NCBI GenBank assembly: GCA_015680685.1
Contig: MNCI01009279.1
Span: 136,684 to 170,167, forward strand
Source: Gnetum montanum
Taxonomy: Eukaryota > Streptophyta > Gnetopsida > Gnetales > Gnetaceae
Length of the DNA stretch: 33,484 nt
Reading direction: 5' to 3'
Shown: piece by piece, positions 1 through 10,789 of the stretch
Position numbering within the stretch: the stretch's first letter is position 1
Layout of the letters: the number at the start of each line of letters is the position of its first letter
The notes under the pieces: model-generated
What the model saw: only the letters and a program-made list of their open reading frames with translations
Databases searched by the model: none
Told to the model about the DNA's origin: nothing
Program-made: the position numbers and the translations under genes

Positions 1-300
1 AAGTAAGTCATTTGTAGTTCACACACAACACAATTGTTACATTTTACACAACCACACGCCGCAACAGCACACACACATACTCACATTAACTACTGAGTTT
101 ATTTGGAGGTATCTGGGCCTTGGTGTTGCCAGAGACCAGCAGGCACCTAAATCCTGTTTGAGGACACTCGTTATTTCCATTATTATTATAATCTTTCCTA
201 GCTATTTTTGAACTTAAAATTATCAACTTGAAACTTTCCTTAGTCGTATGGAACATCTATAAGCTTGAGAAGAAATCTTCCTATCAATCCTGGCTCTCTA
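1..300. other. AT-rich DNA, no gene seen
   Basis: No open frame of useful length is visible on either strand. There is a CA-rich stretch around 20-90 (short runs of ACACAC) and then ordinary AT-rich sequence. Nothing here can be assigned to a family. Confidence 0.6.
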
Positions 301-303
301 AAA

Positions 304-518
304 AGATGTCTCTTGTTAATATAAGACATCTTCTATTGATGCAAGATGTCTTCTCCTCAAGCTAGACATCTCTTAGCTGAGATAGACATCTCCCTAGAGA
401 TGTATGTGATTAGAATAATATTTCTCCACTCTAGACAAGAAGTCTTCAAGCCACTTGGGATGTATCCTACTACATCCCAACTCTTGATCTAGATGTCTCC
501 TAGGTCATAAAGACATCT
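304..518. repeat. 20-bp-phased AGATGTCT/AGACATCT array
   Basis: The octamer AGATGTCT or its reverse complement AGACATCT starts at 304, 324, 344, 364 and 384, an exact 20-bp step, and again at 491 and 511, also 20 bp apart. Orientations are plus, minus, plus, minus, minus, then plus, minus. Between the two groups lies a perfect inverted repeat with 10-bp arms (455-464 and 471-480, TTGGGATGTA). The layout resembles a multi-site binding array such as an enhancer or a retroelement U3, but no TATA box or LTR boundary could be tied to it. Confidence 0.75.
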
Positions 519-529
519 TTCTAGCTTTC

Positions 530-918
530 CAAACCTAAAATCAACCATTTGTAGGGATTAAAAAGGGCTTAGAAGAGGTGTCCTTAGATGAGGTTACAAC
601 ATCTTTCACTATTCCAAGTGAATAAAAATGGACTATTTTGGCTACTATAATTATATGTTATATTTCTTTAATGGAAAAAAATTCCAATCCTTTTACATAT
701 CCTAAGTGATGAGATTCATTCCTGATCTTGAATCCAATAAAGCTTTGCATGGCTTGTTTTTAGCTATCAAGAGATAAATTAAAGGGCTTTTGGGATCTGT
801 TCATTTCTTGGGAAGTGCTCCTACATTTATCCAATGTGTTATAATCTATGTGAGTATGATAGTTGTTAGATTCTTATATATTAATGTCTAAAGCAAGATA
901 TTTTCCTAAGGACTTAAT
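530..918. other. AT-rich DNA, nothing recognised
   Basis: No frame, repeat or promoter can be supported here. The sequence is AT-rich with stops in all frames and no clear similarity to the other repeats in the window. Confidence 0.5.
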
Positions 919-1252
919 GTGGAAGGAGTAGAGTTAGTTAAGATTAATGTCCCTTAGGTTTTCATAGTTGAGGCTTAGTAGCAATTCATCCTTGCATTAG
1001 AGGAGAAAGCAAATGTTATGTGGCAATCTAATATGATTTTTATTGAGTCTAATAAATAGAAGAGATTGACATTAGTAGGCATTACTAAAGGATCATTTAC
1101 AAATTTTGGTAATCATGTGCTTGGTTAACTTAGAAAGATGAATTAGCATGAAATACTTGAAATTATAGCACAAGATCAAGTAGATTCTATAGAGCATAAT
1201 CACTAGGGTTTGGAACTTACCATTATTGATATTGTTATATGTGTTGTAGGTA
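919..1252 (+). pseudogene. decayed coding trace, unknown family
   Basis: One plus-strand frame reads as protein-like sequence for about 110 codons, interrupted by roughly eight stops. Most are TAG, with a TAA, the pattern expected when CAG or TGG codons decay by C-to-T change. Between the stops the frame is rich in Leu, Ile, Glu and Asn with few low-complexity runs. No motif identifies the family. A gag-like fragment of another element is possible but is a guess. Confidence 0.35.
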
Positions 1253-1439
1253 CACACCACCAAGATAATAATATTTGTTGAGGTATGACATCCACTTGAT
1301 TTAGCTCTTAATGATCTTTAGGATTGAGAGGAATCCTAGCTTTTCCATCTCTTCAATCATGTGAATCATGACCAAGTAGCATTGAGAATTAGAAAGGTCT
1401 AATCAGAAATTATACAAATATTTTTTATCATTAAAGGGT

Positions 1440-2000
1440 ATCCCTTCCTCTTCTATTGTAATTTTTATGAAGATACTTTAGCCTTAACCTTATCATCATC
1501 TTTCTTTGTGTTAGGTAATGCATCTACCTTAACTAATTCTTTGAAAATCTTGCCCTCAATGTCTTTGAGACTATCTTCTAATTTGTGGCATTCCACATTT
1601 GGTCCACCTTGTAGACCAAGTCCATTAAAATCTTCTTCATTCTAACTTGATCCTACATAAAGATTTCAACATCATTAAAAGATTTTGTTTTATGAATTAT
1701 GGTTATACTCCTTTATGTCTTCTCTCTTTTGCCACTTGCTCCCTATACCTATAATTGTATTAAGCAACATATTTATTTAGGACACATATTTCTTAGGCCT
1801 TTGTGTCATTTTGAACATTTTCATACATTCAAAAGTCTCTTCTTATAAGTCCTCCACAATGTACATGAGTTTCTCATAATTGGAGAAGCCATGGTCTGAA
1901 CATCAGTGGAAATTATTCATGTACCTCTTCATGGCTTGGTTTAATGGCTTACAAGACCATTACTTTCATGCAACCAACTCTTTTCTAATGTTGAAAATAT
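1440..2000 (-). pseudogene. decayed coding trace, unknown family
   Basis: On the minus strand, two stretches read as protein-like in one frame with scattered stops: one around 1990-1700 with a hydrophobic and aromatic mix, and one around 1640-1460 that is Lys, Asp and Glu rich. No catalytic or zinc motif can be seen, so only an old coding remnant is supported. A retroelement gag or spacer region is the most likely source given the surroundings. Confidence 0.35.
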
Positions 2001-2724
2001 GAGCATAGTTCTGAAATTTTGCATAGAAGTGCTAGTTTGTTCATATTTATTTATGTTTGGACTAAGTTGTGAGACTTAGGATTCACAACAAGTTTATGCA
2101 TATTTAATAAAGACAGAGGAAAATACCTAATAACTTATGCTAATCATTGACAACGCCTTGAAGATAATAAGCATTGTTGAATGTCTAAAGATACAAGTAA
2201 AGATCATCACTAGTATGACCTTAGCAAGATTAGATATTAGCCATGTTAATTTATATAATACGACTTACACTAATGCAGAATGAGGTTTAGCTTAGTGGTA
2301 ATAAAGATCAAGTAGATTATAACCTTTGATGAGTCAATCATTATGAAACAATGTGACATGAGTTTCTAATTAAATGTAGACTTAGCCTACCAGTCGTAAA
2401 CTAAGAATAACAAGGGGAGAAATGAAAAACAATGAGTTTAACTGATAAACCTATTTAGCCTAATTAATATGAATAAAAATAAGTATAAAAATGAACCTAA
2501 TGATGATTTTTCATAAATAGACTACATTAACGGGCATGCATTAACATTGACGTAGGTGAAGCCTATATAACTGCATGCACCAATCGCATTTATGGCACAT
2601 TAGGTTCATAGCATAGTGAAGCTTTTATAGTTTGATTTCCCTAGAGTTAGAATATGTTCTCTTTGAGTGTCTATAGTGTGAATTAAAGAGATTGTACAAA
2701 TATTTATCCAAACATCATGTACTT
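2001..2724. other. AT-rich flank of first LTR element
   Basis: No gene is visible. A plus-strand TATATAA at 2564-2570, followed by alternating GCATGC words, looks like a basal promoter but has no recognisable downstream frame. The sequence immediately left of 2725 is the flank of the first LTR; no target duplication could be paired with it. Confidence 0.4.
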
Positions 2725-2750
2725 TGAATAGTGGCAGGTACCCCTTATGT

Positions 2751-3032
2751 CCAACCATACAAATCACAAGTGTTCACACATGATCTAGTTGAATTTCGTG
2801 GATGGGACTAGTGGCATCTAGATTGTTATGTCTTGATCCCCTTAAACCCAACCATATCATAAGTGTTCAAACACAATCTGGTTGAATTCCATGGATGAGA
2901 CTAGTTGTGTCATCTAGATCATTATGTCTTAATCCCCTTATGCCCAACCATACGAACCACAAGCGTTCACACATGATTCAATCGAATTCCGTGGATGGGA
3001 CTAGTTGTGGCATTTATATCATTAAGTCTCAA
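2751..3032. repeat. 96-bp minisatellite inside LTR, 3 copies
   Basis: Units start at the word CCAACCATA at 2751, 2848 and 2944 (steps of 97 and 96 bp). Each contains ACAAG-GTTCACAC, a GAATTCC-type core, GGGACTAG and ATCTAGAT-ATTATGTCTT. The unit occurs about twice in the LTR at 10790 (starts at 10815 and 10915) and once in the LTR at 12110. It lies near the U5 end of the minus-oriented LTR. Confidence 0.85.
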
Positions 3033-3670
3033 TCGTAGTTTGTTGTCTTCCCACATGGACTAGTGGTAGCTTTGTCATGTATGGTTTAGTACAAAGTGAG
3101 ACATATGATAATTGATGTTATTGTCATCTTATGTTACTCCTAATGATAGTAGAGAAATTTATTATTTAATCCTAGTAACAATGAAAAGTAAAGTCTAAAC
3201 TAGCTTACGTGCGATGAGTATCCATTCCTAACCTTTCATACATGCCTTGGACTTTGTGTAACTACTGCTAGGATTACCAAGTGTACCATTATAGGGCATA
3301 CCAAACGATAACACTACTCAGTTACCAAGTAATTACACTTAAGCACTCGCAATTAGTCATACTCATTTTGCTTAATGACAAAAATAATAAAGAGCAATAA
3401 ATGATAAACATTAAGAAAAACAATAAGCATTTAAGTAATTAAAAATAATAAAGCTAAGTGGATGCTACAATGATGGAAGTAATCTTGATCTTTATTGCTA
3501 AGCATGTAACGTGCCCAATTATGTTACATTCAAATAAGGATTCCATATAATCACTTAACATCACATTATGGGCTTGCATTGGAAACAAACTAACAGGAAT
3601 TTGTTACTTTTCAACTACCTATCTATTCCCTTCTCTATGTCTATCTCCAAAAACATGCACCCAAGTGTTA

Positions 3671-3678
3671 TATTTATA
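3671..3678 (-). promoter_or_regulatory. LTR TATA box (TATAAATA)
   Basis: TATAAATA on the minus strand, placed in the LTR with U3 palindromes on its upstream (right) side. The same octamer sits at the equivalent place in the LTRs at 11939-11946 and 12838-12845, which supports it as the LTR promoter. Confidence 0.7.
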
Positions 3679-3758
3679 GGCTAGCATGGATGAGGTGATA
3701 TCAGATCCCTAACATTGAAGGTTGTTCCCCAATATCAGATACCAAATAATGCGCCTCT

Positions 3759-3778
3759 GATATCAGATATCTGATATT
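3759..3778. promoter_or_regulatory. 20-bp U3 palindrome, GATATCAG type
   Basis: Arms GATATCAG (3759-3766) and CTGATATT (3771-3778) flank the spacer ATAT, with one arm mismatch. Further AATATCAGAT-like half sites occur at about 3698 and 3731. It lies upstream of the LTR TATA box. The ORF2 promoter of the same element carries the same AG-ending arms, while the element on the right has GC-ending arms. Confidence 0.75.
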
Positions 3779-3805
3779 GGAGCCTTACTAAAACATGACT
3801 CATCA

Positions 3806-3813
3806 TATCCCCA
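3806..3813 (-). other. polypurine tract next to 3' LTR
   Basis: Directly right of the LTR end (ACTCATCA) is TATCCCCA, which reads TGGGGATA on the minus strand. The equivalent site at 12910 is TACCCCCA. This purine run abutting the LTR is where plus-strand cDNA synthesis is primed. Confidence 0.65.
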
Positions 3814-3992
3814 TGATTAAATGAAAATGCGTCCTTGAGTTAAAAAAAATGAGAAAAAAGTTCTTTACAAACTATTGGGAAGGTATAGGATTATTGACTA
3901 ACTCTAATAGACACACAAACTACCTCTTTAATGCCACAATGGTGTTTTACAAAAAATGGACACAACATGATAGAACAATAAAATTGGGGAAG

Positions 3993-6667
3993 CTATATAG
4001 TTCTTAGAGGTAGTGTCTCTTCCATTGGCTACTTCCCTTTGTCATCAAGCTTCTAGAATTTGTAAAAATTTAGGAGTGCCTGCAACTTCTCCTCCTCCAT
4101 TCTTGAGTCATGCATCGTCTAGGCTAATGATCCAATGTGTGTTGGAGTTGGTACATTCCATGGGCATTATAGCTACAGGAACATTTAATTAGCTTTCACA
4201 TAGCATGCCACAAACTACCTCTATTCCTTTTCAAAAGCCTTGTCCTTTTCTCTCAATTTATGATAATTTGTTGGTCTCTTGGCCAAGTTTGAAGCTACAT
4301 CTCTTTGCCCATGATAGCGAGCCTTAATTGCTTATAGTTCTTAGTTTACTACTTGAAGTTTATGTAGAGCATCTTTTCTATTTGCAAACTCTTCTTGTAT
4401 AAAGCATAAGTCATTGCTACTTCCTATTCTAATTCATTTCTAGGCTAACCTACTATTAACATGGCCAGGTTATCATCACAAAGGTTAGCTAACGCCATGT
4501 ACTCCTTCAAATTCTCAATCTTTAGATCTTTTTTTTTTCACTTTCTCTTGGTGGACTAGGGCATAGCTATCCAACATGGGCTACAAGTTAGGATTCTACA
4601 TTGACATGGAACTAATGCAAGCCTTTGCCATTTAGATTTCTTTCTTATTGATTTGCTTGTACATGCCAATCTGGTCCCAAAAGTGGTCTTTCAACTTCTC
4701 ATGCTTTTTGGCCTCATTTTGTAACATGCTTCTCTTGATTGCATACTTCTGACATATGGCACATCCCTCCTCCATTGAGAGGGGGTTCAGTTCTCTTTGG
4801 TCAATCTACTTATGTCCTAGTTTATCCTCACCAGCTGCTTTCTCAACTAGTGGATGTTCTCCTCCAAGATGTTTTTCTCCTTCTCGATGGTGGTCAACCT
4901 TTCGTTGTCAGTAGCAAGTTGCTTATTTTCCTCTTGATTAGTGGTTAGTGCCTTTTCATGAGCATATTCCTGTGCTTTAGTGACTGAGGTATTCCATATC
5001 ACTTTCTCCTTCTCTTGTTCAACCACTTTATTCTACTTAATCAATTGGCCTAGCTACTCTTTTCAGAATTTCTCTAACTAGTCAAGCACAATGAATTGGG
5101 AAGGATCCCTTCTTTCGACTCTCAAGGTGATGAGCTCTTGTTTTGATTGGTGTACCTCTACTTTTGCATGCTCTATCCTAGTCTTTGCCATGACCATTTT
5201 TTCTTTGGTGGTTATGAGATCGGATTGACCTATAGTGACATCACTAGGGATGTTGAAGAGGGTTGTCATGACCTGACCATTCTACAATAATCTATTGAGT
5301 ACATCCTCATGAGCCATAGGAGTCATCAAGGTCCTAGCTAACATTTGTACATCTCTAGTTCTAGTGAAGTGCACTAGGGGCATAAAAGGCACATTAAAGA
5401 ATTCTTTGATGTGGTCTATTATAACTTCTGCTACACTTACCACATCTTGGTGCTGCATGATCACAATTGTGGTACCTTCTCCAATTTCAAGCACAACTTG
5501 AAAAGATGCAGCATTCCCAAAGATCTATTGTGACCATTAGGATTCTTCTCCTGATTGGAAAGAAATTTTTCCCCTTGATGGATTAGCTAAAACTCTGGGC
5601 TAAATAGCATCATCAATGACTTGGAAGAGGTTGGAATCATCTGTGCTTCCCCAACTAAGAGTTTGAGCAATTTTCTACAAATGGCTTGTTGAGGATCTAT
5701 AATCTTGTGGTGGTGGCAGTGGGCCTTGTTGCTCTTGCCATTGCTTTGGTTCTTATTCTTACTTTTTCTTTGGTTCTTACTCTTGCTCTTCACCATGATC
5801 TTTCCTTATTCTTATTTTGGGTGCTCTTAGGAACATCATTGGTGTAACCCAAGATTCTAGCCTACTTGCATAGATTCCTGATCAGGTAAGGGAATGGAAG
5901 TGTCAGCTTTCCTACCTTCCTTTCCTCAAAACTACCATTAAATCTCTATGAAGTACAATTGGGTAAGGTTGATGTTGTATTTACCCATTAAGATTACACT
6001 TCCTCTAGCCACATAGGTTGATATCTTATTTAGCCCTTTGGTGGGGAAGAGATGGTATGTGTCAATTTTGAAGTAAATTCCTTCCTTCAGAGTTAGCTCA
6101 TTATATATTTTTTCTTCTTTATTATATGCTCATTTCAACCACAAATTCCTTGTTTTTGCATTGGATCTTATGAATAAGTGTGCTACTTTGGCCTCCACAT
6201 TAGGTATGTTCAGAGCTTCTACAATGGCCTTGATTAAGTAAGAAACAATGATTTTGCCAATGTTGATGGTGGTGTCCTTCTCTTTATTGTTAGAATTAGT
6301 ATGTCTCACCAAGGTATGATTCACAACTTTTAGAAAGGATGTGCCACTTAAAGTTGAGTGCTAACCATCTCAGGGAAAAATTCCATGAATGGCCAGAAGT
6401 TCATTTCCACAATGATCATGGTCAACATGGATCACTTCTAGATGGCTTGGAGGCATTCTTGGAATAATGTGAGGCATTGTCCTTCTACTTGAGCTTGTGG
6501 ACCAACTGCCCTATAACAAGGGCCTCTTGATGAATGCTAAATGATTGGGCCTCCTATTCATCATGCTCAGCTAGTGGGCCTTATTCTCCTAGTCAACCTC
6601 TGACACACCTTAGACATTTGCTTGCACCCTACGAAGGTCTTCCTTGTTCTCCTCTTTTTGGGGCCAT
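3993..6667 (-). pseudogene. ORF2 copy A, Transposase_32-like accessory gene
   Basis: A long decayed minus-strand coding region, homologous along its length to copy B at 13091-15879. The start ATG (6667-6665) follows an AG, as in copy B, where it looks like a splice acceptor; the stop is the TAG at 3993-3995. Readable blocks at 6324-6130, 5796-5587, 5494-5282 and 5269-5078 align with copy B. The first block carries the pattern 'short beta-rich segment, Ile-x-x-Leu-Asn-Ile/Leu' seen in the plant transposon domain called Transposase_32; the later block (about 5269-5078) is Glu, Lys and Leu rich and looks like a coiled coil. It has many stops and frameshifts. In the element it lies downstream of gag, on the same strand. 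The function is unknown, and the domain name rests on pattern reading only. Confidence 0.6.
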
Positions 6668-7219
6668 CTACAATCAATCAAGGATTCTAGGTTACTAAGG
6701 TGTTTTTCATTTATTATCAATAGGTTTATACCTTACTCATGACTTTAGTCTCATTAAGTTTTTAGTTCATGTGATTGTAGGGTTAGAAAAGTTTCAATAA
6801 AAATGCCACAAAACGTGTTAGTTTCTTTTATAACCTTTCGCAATTGACTTATTTTTCCTTATGTATGGATTATAATGATGGTTATGATTTCTTAGGGGTG
6901 TTAATTAAAGGTTTTGGCATGCATACAATTGATTGTTCATTAAAAGCTTAAGGTCTTCAACATTCTTATCCTTATAATACCTTCCAGGTGATAGTAAATT
7001 GTGAAAAATTGGCACAAGTTTTCCACATAAAAACCCCCCTCAACAGAATTGAACACTTTAGGATCAAATAGGTTTGAAAACCATAGAAATTGAAGCAATA
7101 TGGAGCTAGAAATCATGTATGGAAGTTGGATGCATAGAGCTCCCTATCAAGAGAAAAAAATGAAAAAACTCCCTTAGCTACAGCTAATGAAAATGGTTTC
7201 TAAAGAATTGCTAAGGCTG

Positions 7220-7293
7220 TATTTATAGTTTTTGTTAGACCCAATATCAGGTATTTGATATAAACTCCCCTTCGATATTAGGTAGCTAATATC
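7220..7293 (-). promoter_or_regulatory. internal promoter of ORF2 copy A
   Basis: A minus-strand TATAAATA lies at 7220-7227, about 550 bp upstream of the ORF2 ATG. Immediately upstream of it are two 20-bp palindromes with 4-bp spacers: 7243-7262 (AATATCAG, GTAT, TTGATATA) and 7274-7293 (GATATTAG, GTAG, CTAATATC). The arrangement copies the U3 of the element's own LTR, where a GATATCAG-type palindrome lies upstream of the same TATA octamer. An internal U3-like promoter for ORF2 is the simplest reading. Confidence 0.65.
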
Positions 7294-7299
7294 AAAGGT

Positions 7300-8318
7300 C
7301 TTAGATTTGCATTTCATGGGGATACTTAGTAGGGAAAATGAAGCTTTGTGATTGTTTGGAAGGTTTCATGTAGAGTTCAAAGTTCTAGGGTAAGTGATAA
7401 TACATATTTGGGCATCAATAATGTTGGAAAATGGAATCGTAGAAATTAGAAGCTTTGGAAGGTGTAAGAAAAGGGTATTGAATTCATGAGACAAAATGGA
7501 TAGGTTGTATGATAACGGAAGGTTTTAAAATTGACATTTATGCACTTGGAAGGTTCAAGATGATGTTGTTGTGTTAGACAAGTACAAGTTACAATACTTA
7601 TACAAGCAGATCCTCCCCAAAGTAGGTTCGTAGGTACCAAAGGGGTTGAATGCAATGCATACCTATTTAGCAAAACAAACATGTTACAACCAAGAATTTG
7701 AGAAAATAACTCTATGTTACAGAAAACCACAAGTTATGATCATACGAATAGTGGGATGATATGGATTTTAGAAAGGATTATAGAAATTGGGATGTGAGGT
7801 GCCTTACCATAGGAATAATGAATCCTTGTGTGTTATTAATGGTTAAAATAATCATTAGTCCTTTTCAAGATTTTAACAAAGTCCAAACCACTTTTTAGTG
7901 ACATCACATTATTTTATCTCTTGGATTTACAACCATAAGACTTTCACCATTGCAAGGAGTATCATCACTTAACATGTTGTCCAAGGAAGGAGTTTATTCA
8001 TGGAATTTTTTTGATTGATTTCTAAGAAGACATCAACGTTTAGACATGGGTAGCATGTATTTCCAATGGGATCCTTAGAAATTTATTCTATGCTTTTTTA
8101 TTTTATTTTTATCTATATCAACCTTATCATAGGACTACCTTCAGGCATGGGTAACATGTCTTTGTAGTGACATAGTAAAGCAACATTTATTTTACTCTTA
8201 CTCCCATTTTTCATTAAATCTACAAGGATATAATTACAAACTTGGTAACATGATAGAACATATAGAAGTGGTCAAAGAGATTCCAAAAGTTCCCTTGATG
8301 TATACCCTTCACATTCCC
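7300..8318. other. internal region of copy A element, unassigned
   Basis: Part of this (about 7310-7700) is similar to 16460-16800 upstream of ORF2 copy B, including a shared TCCTCCCCAAAG word. The rest has no supported frame. Positions 7516-7673 are repeated exactly, inverted, at 8320-8477. A pol gene would be expected somewhere between gag and the 3' LTR of an autonomous element, but no reverse transcriptase or integrase motif is visible. Confidence 0.5.
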
Positions 8319-8478
8319 NTTGCTAAATAGGTATGCATTGCATTCAACCCCTTTGGTACCTACGAACCTACTTTGGGGAGGATCTGCTTGTATAAGTATT
8401 GTAACTTGTACTTGTCTAACACAACAACATCATCTTGAACCTTCCAAGTGCATAAATGTCAATTTTAAAACCTTCCGN
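8319..8478. repeat. perfect inverted copy of 7516-7673, flanked by single Ns
   Basis: Bases 8320-8477 (158 bp) are the exact reverse complement of 7673-7516. A single N stands at each edge, 8319 and 8478. The two copies agree at every base, although everything else in the window has diverged by tens of percent or about 12%. The N-bounded edges and perfect match suggest a contig-joining or gap-filling artefact rather than a natural duplication. Confidence 0.9.
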
Positions 8479-9014
8479 GCTCATTGGGCTACATCTTGTC
8501 ATTTTATTCACAATCAAGATTACTGACAAAGGAAATAAAAACAAAGTGTGGAAAAAGTTGAGAAGGATGGGAAAAATTTGTATCAAGAAATGAGAAAATG
8601 ATAAAAAATTATAAAACACCTATGATTGTGCTGGATGAGTTAGAAAGAATGTTTCTAAGATTGTTGTGGAGATCTACTAGCATTATCATTTTCATGTATG
8701 TTTGTGGCATAAGTGGTATTCTTTCGTTAATGTTGTGGTGTCGAACCTTCCTGTGTTGCTAGCTATGAAATGTGATGGAGATGAGTATGAGAATATTGAG
8801 GATATGATGGAGGGTAAGAGGTGTGAGGTGGTGGTCTCATAGAAGAAGTTGCAGGTTGATAGTATTCAGAAGAGTGGTAGTAGTGTTTTGAGCTAGAGGA
8901 AGTAGAACTAGTTAGGGAAACAAGTTGTTGAATGTAGTATCTAGAAGAGTCTAGCTAACAATAAGGGTAGAGTTAGTTTGGTGATAGCCTCCCCCACGAC
9001 TGTGGGTTTTGCCA
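8479..9014. other. unassigned sequence downstream of gag
   Basis: A plus-strand frame at about 8700-8960 is moderately open and acidic but contains several stops and has no recognisable motif. On the minus strand the stretch would be the continuation after gag (protease expected), yet no D-[ST]-G motif is visible. I assign nothing. Confidence 0.4.
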
Positions 9015-10664
9015 CTATGGTTGATAATACTGTTGAGGTTGGTAAGAAGTCCCACTAGGATAGTATGATTGGTTGTTAGACTGTCTATAATTAGCTTGTG
9101 AGAAAGGTAATTTCCTAGGCATTTGCTTTTGTACAAACTTGGGATTTAAAGAAAAAGTTAAATACTCATGTAGATGTAACATAATTGGATAATAGCCCTT
9201 TGGATGTTCATATAGGTAGATGTTACATCCATCATATTCTTTAGTGGTTGTGTCTATAGCTTCTTCTTCTATAGCCACTTACCATTTTTGTTGATTACTG
9301 TTCTTACTTGTCTCTTGGTCCCTTTTCCTCATTTTGTTGTGATCACTTAATTTTTTTTGCATTACTTTCTCCTCTATGGTTTCTACACAAGTTGTAACTT
9401 TCTCATTTATCCATTTTGACATCTTATCTAGCCTTGCCTAAAGTTTAGTAATAGAATTTTGCATTGGCAAGGTTTGTTGTAAAATCACCTCATTAAGAGC
9501 TGCCTCTTTGTCCTTATCATAGAGATGAATCATCTTCTTTTGAAGAGTTGAGTCCTAGTGATATTCCTCAACGTCCCTCATTTACATAGCTCTCATTTTT
9601 TTCCACCCACTCAATTAGCATTTGTATTTGATGGACTTTTAATTTGTATAACTAACCTTGGGAATAAATCCCAAAGGTCTCTCTCATTTGACTCTGAAGC
9701 CCATCTATGTTATGAAAAAGTTGCTCTTCTTGAGATTAACCATGGCTTGGACATCTATATAGTAGAAAATAGGATCTATCTAGGGCCATATTCAAGGGTT
9801 TATGTTGTTCATGTTTCCATCCTTAGATTCATTTCCTTAGGTTGGACACTGTCACATAGGTTTGGTATTTCTCGTTGAAGAGTTCCAACATTGTGGACCA
9901 CTGATGGATTGAATTTGGTTCCGATGATCTATACCACACTTTGGCTTTGTCTATTAGTGTCCTAGGAAAGAGCTTAAGCTTTTGTCACTTACTTTCAATG
10001 TTTTGTAAGATGTAGGCATCATGAAAGACTTGTAAATAATGTTGTGAATTAGAATTATAACCTCTCTCAAATTTAGCAATGTTATTCATATCAAGCCTTT
10101 TGATGCAACTTTCCCTTCAATGCTTGTGGGGTATTTTAACTACCTCTGTAATTTGCATCATGCTCTTAGTGGCCAATAAGGATTCACCATCATCAAACAT
10201 GTTGTGGTGAAAATTCCTATTTCTATTTTTCTAATTGTCATGATCTTGTTTATGCTCATTTTGATATATTTGATTTTTTCCTTGGTTTCAATTTCTATCT
10301 TCATATTAACCTCATAGTAGAGCTCTATTTCGATACCTGTGTTTATCTTTGTTAGAACTAGATGCTAAAGAGGAAGAGAAAGATGAGGAACTGGGAGAAT
10401 CACCATGGCTTCCATAGTTCTCCTCATGATCCCTTGATTTTTCCTAGGCCTTTAGGCCCTCCTTGATCTAGGACTCACTCCATCTCCTCTAGGATTGTCT
10501 ACCTTAGGTGAATGTAGTCCTTTAGTGTAGTAAGGGTGATCATGAACATATGAAACCTTTGCATGACTTTGGTAACTCAAATTTTCTTCAATATATCTCT
10601 CATTAGTTCTCTAATGAATGTTCTCTTCATACAATGCATTATTGCTTCCATTTGAAAGAGACAT
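9015..10664 (-). pseudogene. gag: decayed Ty3/gypsy-type gag of copy A element
   Basis: The minus-strand frame starts at the ATG at 10664-10662, about 107 bp inside the primer site, and reads through stops and frameshifts to 9015. The central part (about 10110-9850) has the capsid signature of plant Ty3 gags: FPRTLIDKAKVWYRSS followed by a Trp-containing helix (HQWSTMLELFNEKY). A Lys/Glu-rich, coiled-coil-like segment follows near 9480-9330. The C-terminal block (9278-9015) ends in a Tyr/Gln/Pro-rich tail. No intact zinc knuckle is seen. Gag packages the element RNA in cytoplasmic particles; this copy is broken. Confidence 0.75.
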
Positions 10665-10770
10665 TGTTGTTAGTTAGTAATGCATGTGACTTAATATTTT
10701 TAGAAAGATAAATCATTAATGCTTTTATAGCAATTGTGTATAATAGAACTAATCTAGATAACTAGAACCA

Positions 10771-10788
10771 TCCTTGGCAATGGTGCCA
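10771..10788 (-). other. primer-binding site, tRNA-Asp type
   Basis: The minus strand reads TGGCACCATTGCCAAGGA directly inside the LTR edge at 10790. It matches the complement of the plant tRNA-Asp(GUC) 3' end (TGGCGCCGTTGCCGGGG) except at a few positions, mostly G-to-A changes, as expected for methylated CpG decay. It fixes the element's orientation: the LTR to its right is the 5' LTR. Confidence 0.8.
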
Positions 10789-10789
10789 A

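Larger units (their letters stand above)
2725..3805 (-). repeat. LTR (3' LTR of copy A element)
   Basis: It shares a long run of sequence with the copies at 10790, 11166 and 12110. The family has matching ends, TGATGAGT on the left and ACTCATCA on the right; here the left end is eroded and the right end (3798-3805) is intact. A minus-strand TATA box and U3 palindromes lie at its right side, so transcription runs leftward. It is longer than the 800-bp copy at 12110, partly because a 96-bp unit is present three times. Confidence 0.75.

Noticed and set aside
304-518. CRISPR-like array
   Set aside because: Regular spacing of a short word suggested it, but the word is only 8 bp, it alternates orientation, and the setting is plant nuclear DNA. 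A phased binding-site array is a better reading.
7446-8526. Two open frames with identical proteins on opposite strands
   Set aside because: Their identity comes from the exact inverted 158-bp copy bounded by Ns, most likely an assembly artefact. Neither frame has a motif.
8700-8960. Plus-strand acidic coding trace
   Set aside because: Open for some distance but with several stops and no motif or second copy. Chance openness cannot be excluded.
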